Below are positions 1-9,000 of a stretch of DNA of 64,000 nt, piece after piece (position 1 is the first letter of the stretch; each line of letters starts with the position of its first letter). Origin of the DNA: Campylobacter corcagiensis (GTDB lineage: Bacteria; Campylobacterota; Campylobacteria; Campylobacterales; Campylobacteraceae). The position numbers and the translations under genes are program-made. The notes below the pieces were generated by a model that was given only the letters and a program-made list of their open reading frames with translations, was not told where the DNA came from and did no database searches. The stretch covers positions 992,001 through 1,056,000 of the forward strand of contig NZ_CP053842.1 of the NCBI RefSeq assembly GCF_013201645.1, given 5' to 3'.

Positions 1-857
1 TTAGAACTTACAAAAAAGACAAATGCTTCACGCCCAATCGGTGTGAATTTAAGATTTACGCCATTTTGTTTGGCTTTATTAATCTGCTCATCATTTGGTT
101 TTGCTACAAATATCATATCAACTTCTTTATTTGCTATAGCCTCATACGCTCCTTTAGTAGTTGAGAGCCTAACAGCATCTTTTAAAATACACTCCAATCT
201 ATCATAAACCGCACTCGCAAAGGCACTATAAACTGGATAAAGAGCAGTTGCGCCATCAAGAAGTGGTAAATTTTGATTAAGTTTTAGATTAGCTGGTTTA
301 TTTAGGAGAGTTAGTTTTTCTCCATCAAATGGACGGTAATCATATGTATTTTGAGTAACATTTACGCCTGGGCGAGTATCATCATATATCTTTAAGCTAG
401 TATAGGCAAAAACTAAGAAAAACAGCACTAAAAACAGAGTTAAAGTAAGTTTATCTTTTTTATGAAATATTAAATTATAAAGAAGTTTTGATGAGAGATA
501 ACAAAGAGAGATAATTATAAAAAACCATACCCAAAAATATTTTAAAAAATACCCTTCAAAACTCATTATTATTAAAAAATGTAACCAAAAAACATATATA
601 AAAAAAGTTAAAACTCCCGTTATAGAAACTTTTATACCTTTATGATAATTTTCCTTAAGAGAAGCTGGAAATTTCTTATCAATATAGCTTGATAGTTTAG
701 AACAAACCACAACCCAAAAAAAGAAAAGTACAGAAATAACGATAAAATTATACTCTTGAGAAAAAATTTCATTGATTTTAGATATGGATAAAAATATCAA
801 AACCAAAAGTCCAAAACAAAATATCGCTCCAAAAAGCTTTATAAAAAAGCGCTTCAT
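1..857 (-). CDS. membrane-anchored phosphate-binding-like (PstS/PBP-like) protein, partial
   Basis: Read on the minus strand from the ATG at 857-855 (AAGGATAAG upstream is a good ribosome site), the frame stays open to the left edge, giving about 285 residues with the C-terminus missing. The first 160 residues contain four or more hydrophobic segments. The rest (PLLDGATALYPVYSAF, then STTKGAYEAIANKEVDMIFV) has the look of PstS-type periplasmic binding folds, where a D-G-A/S-T loop binds phosphate. A multi-pass N-terminus fused to a substrate-binding domain is unusual for a transport receptor, so it may be a sensor or scaffold. The fold is inferred from motif resemblance and the ligand is unknown. 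Confidence 0.7.
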   Translation of the reverse strand, partial: MKRFFIKLFGAIFCFGLLVLIFLSISKINEIFSQEYNFIVISVLFFFWVVVCSKLSSYIDKKFPASLKENYHKGIKVSITGVLTFFIYVFWLHFLIIMSFEGYFLKYFWVWFFIIISLCYLSSKLLYNLIFHKKDKLTLTLFLVLFFLVFAYTSLKIYDDTRPGVNVTQNTYDYRPFDGEKLTLLNKPANLKLNQNLPLLDGATALYPVYSAFASAVYDRLECILKDAVRLSTTKGAYEAIANKEVDMIFVAKPNDEQINKAKQNGVNLKFTPIGREAFVFFVSS

Positions 858-905
858 TCTTATCCTTACTTAAATAATCAAAATATTTATAAAATTATCG
901 TGACA

Positions 906-911
906 ATTATA
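906..911 (-). promoter_or_regulatory. -10 element, promoter of the PstS-like gene
   Basis: TATAAT on the minus strand about 50 bp upstream of the ATG at 857. No convincing -35 is seen. Confidence 0.4.
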
Positions 912-993
912 GTTAAAGTAAATTTAAAAACAGATATAAGATTATAAAATTTATAAATTTATGAGTTTGTATATATGAAATTTAGAAGGTAAA

Positions 994-1019
994 AAGGAGG
1001 CTGAAATTCCAGCCTCCTT
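994..1019 (-). terminator. terminator after dnaK
   Basis: A perfect 10-bp stem (AAGGAGGCTG / CAGCCTCCTT) with a 6-nt loop lies 21 bp beyond the dnaK stop. Read leftward it is followed by TTTTTA, a classical intrinsic terminator closing the hrcA-grpE-dnaK operon. Confidence 0.9.
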
Positions 1020-1040
1020 AAAATTTAGTCAAGTAAAATC

Positions 1041-2939
1041 TTACTCAACCTCAGCATCAATCACATCATCGTCATCTTTTTTATTTGCCCCTGCTTTACT
1101 TTGGTTATTGGCATTTTGCTGATTTGCTTGTTCTTGCTGGCTTGCTGCTTTATACATATCCTCAGCTACTTTACTTAAAGCTTGAACTTTGCTATCAATT
1201 GCCTCTTTTGTAGCATTTTCATCTTTTAGTACAGTTTTTAAATCATTTAAAGCACTCTCTATATTTGCCCTAACATCACCTGGTATTTTTTCTCCCATCT
1301 CATTTAGAGTTTTTTCTGTTTGATGAGCTATAGAATCAGCCCCATTTCTAGTGTCAACTAGATCTTTTCTTTTTTTATCATCTTCTTTATGAAGCTCGGC
1401 ATCTTTTACCATTTTCTCGATCTCTTCATCACTTAGTCCGCTTGAGCCTGTTATTCTTATATCAGTTGCTTTTCCTGTAGCTTTATCTTTTGCTGAAACT
1501 GTTAAAATTCCGTTTGCGTCGATGTCAAATTGAACTTCAATTTGCGGAACGCCACGCGGTGCTGGCATAATTCCTTCAAGATTAAAATTACCCAAAGTTT
1601 TATTATCTCTAGCAAATTCTCTTTCGCCCTGAAGTACATTTATAGTAACAGCACTTTGGTTATCCTCAGCAGTTGAGAAGACTTGAGCTTTTTTAGTTGG
1701 TATAGTTGTACCTTTTTCTATAACTTTTGTCATAACCCCACCCAAAGTCTCAATTCCAAGGCTAAGTGGTGTAACATCAAGTAAAAGCACGTCTTTAACA
1801 TCACCTTTTATAACAGCACCTTGAATAGCAGCACCAATTGCCACAACTTCATCAGGGTTAACGCTTTTATTTAGCTCTTTTCCACCAAATGCTTTTTGAA
1901 CTTCTTGATTAACTAGCGGAACACGAGTTGAACCACCCACCATAACGATCTCAGCGATATCAGAGTTACTTACCCCTGCATCACTCATAACTTTTTTAAG
2001 AGTCTGTATAGTCTCAGCCACAAGACCTTCTATCATACTTTCAAATTTTGCTCTTGTGATAGTTTTTGTAAGGTGTTTTGGACCATTTTGATCAGCTGTG
2101 ATAAATGGCAAATTTACAGTTGTTTCCATTGCACTTGATAGCTCTTTTTTAGCATTTTCAGCTGCTTCTTTTAGACGCTGCATAGCCATAACATCGCCTT
2201 TTAGGTCTATGCCGCTTTCGCTTTTAAATTCGCTTAAAAGATAGTCAATTAGCTTATTATCAAAGTCATCACCACCCAAAAACGCGTCCCCTCCAGTTGC
2301 TAAAACTTCAACAACATTTTCGCCAGTTTCAAGCACTGTAACATCAAATGTTCCACCACCAAGGTCATAAACTACGATCTTTTCAGATGCTTTTTTATCA
2401 AGACCATAAGCTAAGGCCGCTGCGGTTGGTTCATTTACTATTCTTAAAACATTAAGTCCTGCGATAGTTCCTGCTTCTTTTGTAGCTTTTCTTTGGCTAT
2501 CGTTAAAATAAGCTGGAACTGTGATAACAGCATCGACAACATTTTCTCCAAGATAGCTTTCTGCATCTTCTTTTAGTTTTATTAAAACTTTAGCTGAAAT
2601 TTCTTGTGGAGTGTAAATTTTACCATCTATCTCAACTGCTGCTGCACCATTTCTATCAACTATCTTATATGGAAGTCTTTTTTGTGCTTCTTTTGCGTTA
2701 TCTTCATTCATCATCAGACCCATTATTCTTTTTATAGAATAAATAGTCTTATGTGGGTTTGTAACAGCTTGTCTTTTAGCTGTATCGCCAACTAAAATTT
2801 CACCTTTATCTGTAAAAGCGACAATTGATGGAGTTGTATTTTTTCCCTCTTTATTTGGAATAATCTTGCCTTCGCCTCTTTCAAATATCGCAACTGCTGA
2901 GTTTGTTGTACCTAAATCTATTCCAATTACTTTGCTCAT
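1041..2939 (-). CDS. dnaK: chaperone protein DnaK (Hsp70)
   Basis: Cytoplasmic ATP-dependent Hsp70 that binds unfolded polypeptides and cycles with DnaJ and GrpE. The 632 residues match the family length. The nucleotide-binding domain opens with GIDLGTTNS (residues 6-14) and carries [15 protein letters not shown] and the MVGGSTRVP loop. The substrate-binding domain follows the [14 protein letters not shown] linker, and the C-terminus is the usual acidic tail ([11 protein letters not shown]). It is the last gene of hrcA-grpE-dnaK, 20 bp after grpE, and is closed by a strong terminator. dnaJ is not in the window. Control is expected through the HrcA/CIRCE site upstream of hrcA. Confidence 0.98.
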   Translation of the reverse strand: MSKVIGIDLGTTNSAVAIFERGEGKIIPNKEGKNTTPSIVAFTDKGEILVGDTAKRQAVTNPHKTIYSIKRIMGLMMNEDNAKEAQKRLPYKIVDRNGAAAVEIDGKIYTPQEISAKVLIKLKEDAESYLGENVVDAVITVPAYFNDSQRKATKEAGTIAGLNVLRIVNEPTAAALAYGLDKKASEKIVVYDLGGGTFDVTVLETGENVVEVLATGGDAFLGGDDFDNKLIDYLLSEFKSESGIDLKGDVMAMQRLKEAAENAKKELSSAMETTVNLPFITADQNGPKHLTKTITRAKFESMIEGLVAETIQTLKKVMSDAGVSNSDIAEIVMVGGSTRVPLVNQEVQKAFGGKELNKSVNPDEVVAIGAAIQGAVIKGDVKDVLLLDVTPLSLGIETLGGVMTKVIEKGTTIPTKKAQVFSTAEDNQSAVTINVLQGEREFARDNKTLGNFNLEGIMPAPRGVPQIEVQFDIDANGILTVSAKDKATGKATDIRITGSSGLSDEEIEKMVKDAELHKEDDKKRKDLVDTRNGADSIAHQTEKTLNEMGEKIPGDVRANIESALNDLKTVLKDENATKEAIDSKVQALSKVAEDMYKAASQQEQANQQNANNQSKAGANKKDDDDVIDAEVE

Positions 2940-2959
2940 ATTTTCATCCTTTATTAAAT

Positions 2960-3496
2960 TTATTTTGCTACTGACACCATAGAGGCTCTAAGCACTCTAT
3001 CTTTAAACTTATATCCTTTTTGATACACATCTACTATTTCGCCTTTTTCATGCTCCTTACTTTCAACTAAATTTATAGCGTTGTGAAATTCAGGATTTGC
3101 CTCTCCTGAATTTTCAACCTGCTCGATTCCGTACTTTTTAAAGGTCTCAAGAAAAATATCAAGACATCTTTCAACGCCATCTTCAATACGCCTAGCAAGC
3201 TCATTATCACCAACTTCTATCTTGATGGCTTCTTCTAAAGCATCTACGATAGGAAGCAAATCTTTTGCAAATTTCTCACTTGCGTACTCAACTGCAACGC
3301 TTTTTTCACGCTCAAGGCGTTTTTTCATATTTTCAAAATCAGCGTTTGCTCGGTAGAATTTATCAGTTAATTCGCTAAATTCATTTTGAAGCTTATCAAG
3401 CTCACTTTGAGTTTGGCTAATTTCAGCTTCTGAATCTTCCAAATTCTCTAAATTCTCTTCACTATTTTCTAAATTTTCAATATCTTCTTTTTTCAT
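2960..3496 (-). CDS. grpE: nucleotide exchange factor GrpE
   Basis: Exchange factor that releases ADP from DnaK. The 178 residues begin with an acidic, coiled-coil-prone stretch (about 1-60, rich in ENLE/DSE), then the dimerising helix ([26 protein letters not shown]), and end with the beta-domain signature ([17 protein letters not shown]). Its ATG overlaps the hrcA stop by 4 bp (ATGA), so translation is probably coupled. It lies between hrcA and dnaK as in other Campylobacter. Confidence 0.96.
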   Translation of the reverse strand: MKKEDIENLENSEENLENLEDSEAEISQTQSELDKLQNEFSELTDKFYRANADFENMKKRLEREKSVAVEYASEKFAKDLLPIVDALEEAIKIEVGDNELARRIEDGVERCLDIFLETFKKYGIEQVENSGEANPEFHNAINLVESKEHEKGEIVDVYQKGYKFKDRVLRASMVSVAK

Positions 3497-4281
3497 GCTA
3501 CCTCCGCTATAGTATCAAAAAACTTTTCCCAATCCTCATAAACACTTCCTGCACAAAGCATCACAGCGTTTTTATCTCCTAACTTTATATCTCTTTTAAC
3601 ACCCATATAACTACGCTCAAAAAGCGGTTCATAAGCCAAATTTGAGCTCATATAAGAACTAAAACTAGGATCTAACAACATCTCAAATTTATCATCTCTA
3701 TAAATTTCATAAACAAGTGTTTTATTACTTATAAAAAGAACATTTGAGCGTTTAAAAAGTCCTATTTTTGTACGAAGCTCGCTTAAACCAACCTGAGAAC
3801 AGATAGTATATAGCTCATCAAGACCAATACCAACCAAATTTAGCAAAAAGTTATAAATCTTTTCATCAAATTTTAGTAGAAATTCGCAACTTTTAAAATT
3901 AAGAATTATATACTTATGAGAATAGTTGATGACTTCTTCTAAAATTTCGCTATTTATGCCACTAATAATGCAATAAATTTTGAAATTTTCTAAAATTTTA
4001 GAGAGATTTCCTAAACTATTAATAGCTAATTCATCTTTAAAGCTAAGTCTTTGACTCCAGTAATGCTTCATCGCTTTTGTGGTTGGAATCCTACCACCAC
4101 TTACATGAAGCTGTTTAAGTGAGCCTAAATCACTAAGCTTTTTAAAATAGACTCTAATAGTAGAAGCAGGAATCATCCCATCCATTCTAAGCCCAAGTTC
4201 AGCTGAACCTATCGGCTCATTTTCATCAAGATAAGCTTCTATTATATAGTTAAGAATCAACTCTGTTTTATTTGTTTTCAT
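3493..4281 (-). CDS. hrcA: heat-inducible transcription repressor HrcA
   Basis: Repressor that binds CIRCE operators and shuts off class I heat-shock genes; in related species its activity depends on GroEL. At 262 residues it is shorter than Gram-positive HrcA (about 340), as is usual in Campylobacter. The N-terminal winged helix is visible (ILNYIIEAYLDENEPIGSAEL, then IPASTIRVYFKKLSDLG). It is first in the operon, directly behind a consensus promoter and a CIRCE-like repeat, so it is probably autoregulated. Confidence 0.93.
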   Translation of the reverse strand: MKTNKTELILNYIIEAYLDENEPIGSAELGLRMDGMIPASTIRVYFKKLSDLGSLKQLHVSGGRIPTTKAMKHYWSQRLSFKDELAINSLGNLSKILENFKIYCIISGINSEILEEVINYSHKYIILNFKSCEFLLKFDEKIYNFLLNLVGIGLDELYTICSQVGLSELRTKIGLFKRSNVLFISNKTLVYEIYRDDKFEMLLDPSFSSYMSSNLAYEPLFERSYMGVKRDIKLGDKNAVMLCAGSVYEDWEKFFDTIAEVA

Positions 4282-4299
4282 CTTTCCTTTTCCTTAAAG

Positions 4300-4325
4300 T
4301 TAGCACTCTTTAATTTAATTGCTAG
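4300..4325 (-). promoter_or_regulatory. CIRCE-like operator of hrcA-grpE-dnaK
   Basis: The left arm TTAGCACTC matches the CIRCE consensus exactly. The right arm is degenerate (AATTGCTAG against GAGTGCTAA) and the spacer is 8 rather than 9 nt. It lies between the promoter and the hrcA start, where HrcA binding would block transcription. Confidence 0.75.
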
Positions 4326-4329
4326 GTGT

Positions 4330-4358
4330 ATTATACAATATGAGTCTATCATTGTCAA
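4330..4358 (-). promoter_or_regulatory. consensus housekeeping promoter of hrcA-grpE-dnaK
   Basis: On the minus strand TTGACA (4358-4353), exactly 17 bp, then TATAAT (4335-4330): a perfect match to the sigma-70 consensus at both hexamers, rare in Campylobacter where the -35 is usually weak. The CIRCE-like site follows immediately. Confidence 0.9.
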
Positions 4359-4472
4359 GGTTTTTAACTGATTTTATAATTTTAAAGGTTGAGTCACTAA
4401 GACTTATAGTTAATTTTTACTGAATTTACTAAAATTTGACTAAATTTATAATATTTATGATAAAATACAAAA

Positions 4473-4502
4473 TACATAAAATTTAACGCATTATTTTATG
4501 TA
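4473..4502. repeat. 10-bp perfect inverted repeat between hrcA and the HTH gene
   Basis: TACATAAAAT and ATTTTATGTA separated by 10 nt. Both arms carry the same TACATAAAA half-site as the two palindromes closer to the HTH gene, so this could be a further, more distant operator. Confidence 0.5.
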
Positions 4503-4593
4503 ACTTAATACACAATTAAGTGGATATTTTATTCAGTTTAATGTTTCTTTAATCTAACTTCTTGTATAATACACACATAATTTATCATAAATC

Positions 4594-4609
4594 ATACATA
4601 AAAATGTAT
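4594..4609. promoter_or_regulatory. palindromic operator 1 of the HTH gene
   Basis: ATACATAAAAATGTAT, perfect 6-bp arms around AAAA. It is the exact reverse complement of the palindrome at 4635-4650; the centres are 41 bp apart, close to four helical turns. Confidence 0.65.
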
Positions 4610-4634
4610 ATTTTATGAATGTTTAATGGTATTT

Positions 4635-4650
4635 ATACATTTTTATGTAT
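4635..4650. promoter_or_regulatory. palindromic operator 2 of the HTH gene
   Basis: ATACATTTTTATGTAT, reverse complement of operator 1. It covers the expected -35 region of the TATAAT at 4669, a position suited to repression, most simply by the adjacent helix-turn-helix protein. Confidence 0.65.
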
Positions 4651-4668
4651 AAATATAGAAATTTTCTG

Positions 4669-4674
4669 TATAAT
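4669..4674 (+). promoter_or_regulatory. -10 element of the HTH gene
   Basis: TATAAT seven bases before the ATG at 4681, implying transcription starts at or next to that ATG (a leaderless message). Confidence 0.5.
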
Positions 4675-4680
4675 ATCACT

Positions 4681-4947
4681 ATGGAAGTAAGTGATATTTT
4701 TAATATTTTACATAACGCTGTTGAGTCAAAATATATGGGAAAGAAAATTTCTCAGTCTGCCATGGCAAAAAAGCTTGGAGTTTCTATGAGAACTTATCAA
4801 GATTGGCGTCTTGGAAATAGCAGACCAGGTGCTGTAATGGCTGTATTTACAATGCTTAGTGAGCTTGACGATGATGAAAGTGCATTTGTACTAAATAAGA
4901 TAAAAAAACTTATAAAAAAGGATGGTTATGCAAAGAGTGACAGTTAA
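4681..4947 (+). CDS. small helix-turn-helix transcriptional regulator
   Basis: An 88-residue protein if started at the ATG at 4681; the frame is open from an ATG at 4645 (100 residues), but that one lies inside operator 2 and upstream of the -10 box. The centre has an XRE-like helix-turn-helix (SQSAMAKKLGVSMRTYQDWRLG), followed by a helical segment rich in Asp/Glu then Lys. Paired palindromes upstream suggest autorepression. Size and fold resemble phage or toxin-antitoxin regulators, but no partner toxin is recognisable nearby. The DNA-binding role is well supported; its targets are unknown. Confidence 0.75.
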   Translation: MEVSDIFNILHNAVESKYMGKKISQSAMAKKLGVSMRTYQDWRLGNSRPGAVMAVFTMLSELDDDESAFVLNKIKKLIKKDGYAKSDS

Positions 4948-5053
4948 AGAGAGGAATGAACTTGAAAAGATTTTTTTATTATCTTGCAAAAGAGATAGTA
5001 AATTTAGAGAAATTTACAACTTTATCCTTAAAAAAATAGGTCTTAAAAAATAA
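4928..5053 (+). CDS. 41-residue hypothetical protein overlapping the HTH gene
   Basis: Starts at an ATG inside the last codons of the HTH gene (20-bp overlap) and ends at TAA 5051-5053. The product is basic (KERNELEKIF, KRDSKFREIY, ILKKIGLKK) with amphipathic helical character. The overlap would allow translational coupling. There is no recognised domain, and a chance ORF is possible. Confidence 0.35.
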   Translation: MQRVTVKERNELEKIFLLSCKRDSKFREIYNFILKKIGLKK

Positions 5054-5309
5054 TCTATAAATTCTTATTGTATTATAAACTCTCACAAACCCTATAGATT
5101 TGGGGTTTGCTTTAATATATAAAGCGTTAAATATATTAATACATATCTTACCATAAATCTGCTGTTTAATTTGCAAAAGAGTAAATAAAAAGTCATAAAC
5201 AAAAGAAGTATGATATGCAGATACTTTTAGATTAAATAATAAACTATCTAAAAAATTTAAAACCCTTGTAAATAAAACAAAAAGAACCAAATCTTATTAC
5301 TTGTAAGAT

Positions 5310-5483
5310 ATGGTCAAAAATATACCTGATGATTATAAGGAAACTATGAAATCAATAAATAAAATCAGTGGTACAACCTGCTCATTAGATGAAATTTCAT
5401 CTTTGTATGGTTACGAAAGTTTATAACTAACTAATAAAGCTAAAAAAAAAGACTTTTCAAAGCTTGATAAGCATATACAAAAG
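5310..5483 (+). pseudogene. possible remnant of an unidentified gene
   Basis: ATG at 5310 begins MVKNIPDDYKETMKSINKIS and continues to a TAA at 5424-5426; the same frame then reads on as LTNKAKKKDFSKLDKHIQK before the next stop. Coding-like composition on both sides of a single stop suggests a decayed gene, but nothing identifies the family. Confidence 0.3.
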
Positions 5484-5982
5484 TAGATTTTAAAAAATTA
5501 AAGTTTATAGATATTTAAGTAATCCAAAAAATAATGAAAACGTTTAGCAAAAAATTTATTTGTTATTTGGAGATATAGAATTCCAAACTTATAATTTTAT
5601 TGATTAAAATTTTTCATAGAAAAATATTTACGGCTACAATAGTACAATATATATAAAAATTAAAACCTAAAACTAAGCTATATATTTTTTAAATTAATAA
5701 ACTAAATTTCTTAAAAATACCATATAAAAACTAATAATGCTTATATGACGGAGTATCTAAGTGATGATGAATTAAAGCATTTTACAATTAATATATAACC
5801 AAAACATAAAATACTAATCGTATAGCATACTTTTATTTTATAACCATAAGCTTATTAAAAAGATAAGAATGAGCTAAATTTATAGCAGAAGTTAAAAATA
5901 ACTATATGTATTTATATATTTGGTTAAACATGAGATAAAGAGTATATAAATTTGCAATTATTTAAAGTTTAAAAGTAAAAAG

Positions 5983-6005
5983 AGCACTCCAAAATTTGGA
6001 GTGCT
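5983..6005 (-). terminator. terminator of the autotransporter gene
   Basis: AGCACTCCAAA and TTTGGAGTGCT around one central base, read leftward into CTTTTTACTTTT, 23 bp after the stop of the YadA-like gene. Confidence 0.85.
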
Positions 6006-6027
6006 TATATTTTAGAAATCTTAAAAT

Positions 6028-9000
6028 TTAGTTAAAGAAATATCCGACTGAACCACCAACAGTTGCATTTTCTTGAGAATCATAACTAACACCACCTTTA
6101 AATATCCATTTTCCATCATCACTCATTCCAGATAGTCCTAAAGACACAGCACTTTCACCCTTGTGATGACCAGCTCCGATTGCTATTAGAGATTTTCCTG
6201 GAACGGTTGATTGTGGAAGCATGCCAAGAGCTACAGCAGAAGCAATCCCAGCTCTACTTTCATCTCTTAATTCTTCCATATCGCTATAAACATTAGCTAA
6301 GCGGTTGTTTAGGTATCTTAAATTTACCGCATCAGTGTCATATACTGGATTTGCGACATTACTTATAGTTCTTTCATGGCCTTTGCTACCAACTGAGACT
6401 GTGTTATCTCTACCATAGTCGTTTGACCCACCGCCAATGGCAACTGAGTTTGTTCCAGTTGATTTAGGTTTATCTTTTGCCCATTTTTCTTTTTTATCAC
6501 TTTGTTTTATACCAGCATCTCCAGCTTTTATGCTTTTAATCTGTCCAACAGTAGCTGCGTCAGTGTCATCTTCGCCATCAGCTAAATTTGTGATTTTATT
6601 TTTGCCATTATCTAAACCATTTTTTGTTAGTTTAACATCACCTTTGCTTGGATCATCTTGTTTAATGGTAACCCCATTATTATCTATGGTAGTTTTGTTA
6701 TCTATAGCGACTTTGTTACTTGAAATTTTAACTTTATCGTTTTTGATTTCATTTTTAGTTATTTCGACCTTATCGCCAACTTTTAAGCCATTTTCATCAA
6801 GCTTAACATTTTTGATTTTCACACTATTATCGCTGATGGCAACATTTCCAACACTTACTTTATCAAAGCTTACATCTTTTTTAGTTTCAACCTTGTAAAT
6901 TTTATTTCCATTTGCTCCAGTTGTTTGAGTAACTACTATGTTATCTCCAGCTGTAACCTCTGTGTTACTTTTAGCTATATTTGATTGTAAATTTTGAGTT
7001 ATGCTAAGAAGCTGATCTTCTGTGGCAGCTCTACCTGAAACAATATCATCTTTTGTATAACCAGCGTTCCAAGTTGTATTTGTAAGACCTGTGATAGCTC
7101 TACTACCATTATCATTTTTAATAACGATCGCATCATTTCCACTACCAATAGTTATTTTATTAGCTTCTATTTTTGTAAGCTTATCGCCATCTTCAAACTC
7201 AGCACTTGTTAAATTTTTAAGCTCAGGGTTTAAACTTACTTTCTTTTTAGTCTTATCATCTTCATCAGAAGCAACTACTATGTTTGTGTTATCACCTACT
7301 ACATCTGATATTTTATTACCTAAATTTTGATTAATGTTATTTAGTTCTGTTTTATTGATAAAAGTTTCATCACTATAATCTTTAAGTGATTTAAGTTGAG
7401 CGACATTAACTGCATCGGTAGGATTTGTTCCTGCTGCAACATTTGTTATTTGACGAGTGATAGCCCCACCTTGGTATCCTGAAGCTCTACCGATAGAAAC
7501 TGCTGCTGCAGTGCTTTTCCAAATATGATTTGTTTCCGTGCTTCGCTTTCCTGTTTTAAAATCCCAACCAGCCTGATCTTTATCTGTATTTGCTACAGAA
7601 AATGAGCCTAGAGCAATTGAATTTATAATATTTGCTTGTGCTTGATGTCCGATAGCTGTTGTATTATCTCCTTTTGCGTTTGTTTCACTACCAAGAGCCA
7701 TGGCATAATATCCATCAGATGTAGCTTTATATCCTAATGCTGTACTATAATTATTTTTTGCATTAGCCTGTTTTCCGATGGCTGTTGAAGCATAGCCATT
7801 TGCAACAGTACTTTCTCCTATTGCTATACTACTATGATCATCAGTTTGAGCTTTATTTCCTATTGCAATATCATAAGAGCCTTTTGTAATCGAATTTGCT
7901 CCTAAAGCTACTGAAAATTGACTTTCATTTGTAGCTTCATATCCAATAGCTACTGATTTAAGATCTTCATTTTTTGAATTTGTTCCTATGGCTATTGAGT
8001 GATCAGATTGTTTTGTAGTATGTGCTTCTTTGTCTTCTATTCTTTTTTGATTTGTAGCATTTTCGCCTATGCTTATTGAATTTACACTTTCTGATTTAGC
8101 GTTTTTACCAATGGCTACAGTATTTTCCTTGCTGGCTTTTGCCTTATATCCTATAGTAGTAGAATTTCGTCCAGAAGCATTTGCTTCACTACCCAATGCT
8201 ATAGCCAATAATCCATTAGATATAGCCTTTTCACCTAAAGACATAGAGTAATTTCCATTTGCTATAGATCGAAATCCTATAGCTGTAGCGCTATTTCCAG
8301 TAGCTTTTGCCATAACTCCTATTGCATTGCTAGTATGTCCAGTAGCTTGTGATAGTGCACCTATAGCATTACTATTTTCGCCTAGTGCTTTAGCTCCAGC
8401 ACCAAATGCGTTGCTATTAGTTCCTTTAGATTCTGATGATGTACCTATAGCATTACTATTTTCGCCTAGTGCTTGCGATTTATTTCCTATAGCACTACTT
8501 CTATCGCCTTCTGAATTTGCTAGTGTTCCAATTGCTATTCCATCAAGTAAAAGAGATTTTGCTTGTGTTCCTATGGCAACACTTTGTTCTCCTTTTGCAA
8601 CAGAAAAACTTCCAATAGATATGTCGTTTTTATTTTCAGCAAAAGCATTTCTACCTATTGCATTGCTTTGTTGTCCGGTTGCTTTTGCTTTTGTCCCTAT
8701 GGCTTGACTATCCAAGCCAGATGATTTAGCCCCAACTCCTATAGCTTGACTTTGTTCCCCGCTTGCTTCCGCTTGTTTTCCTATAGCTTGACTTTGTTCC
8801 CCGCTTGATTTGGCTAATATTCCTATAGCTTGACTTTGTCTTCCTTTGGCATTTGCACCATACCCAATAGCAGTTCCTAGATAACCTTCTGATTTTGAAT
8901 TCATACCTAAAGCCATACTATAATCACCTAATGCTTCAGCCTCATATCCAATAGCTGTTGATGTTTCACCTTTTGCTTGTGCACGTGTTCCTATAGCCAT

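Larger units (their letters stand above)
5054..6027. other. gene-poor, decayed intergenic region
   Basis: Nearly 1 kb with no convincing complete gene. Rightward reading gives short in-frame pieces (38 codons from 5310, then about 18 more after one TAA) that look like the remains of a gene. A stem-loop sits at 5086-5109 (CAAACCC / GGGTTTG), and the rest is very AT-rich with scattered stops. The right end holds the terminator of the autotransporter gene. Confidence 0.6.

Noticed and set aside
4979-5290. 103-residue leftward ORF downstream of the HTH gene
   Set aside because: No ribosome site, hydrophobic low-complexity content with no family resemblance, and it overlaps the 41-codon ORF on the other strand; most likely open by chance in AT-rich DNA.
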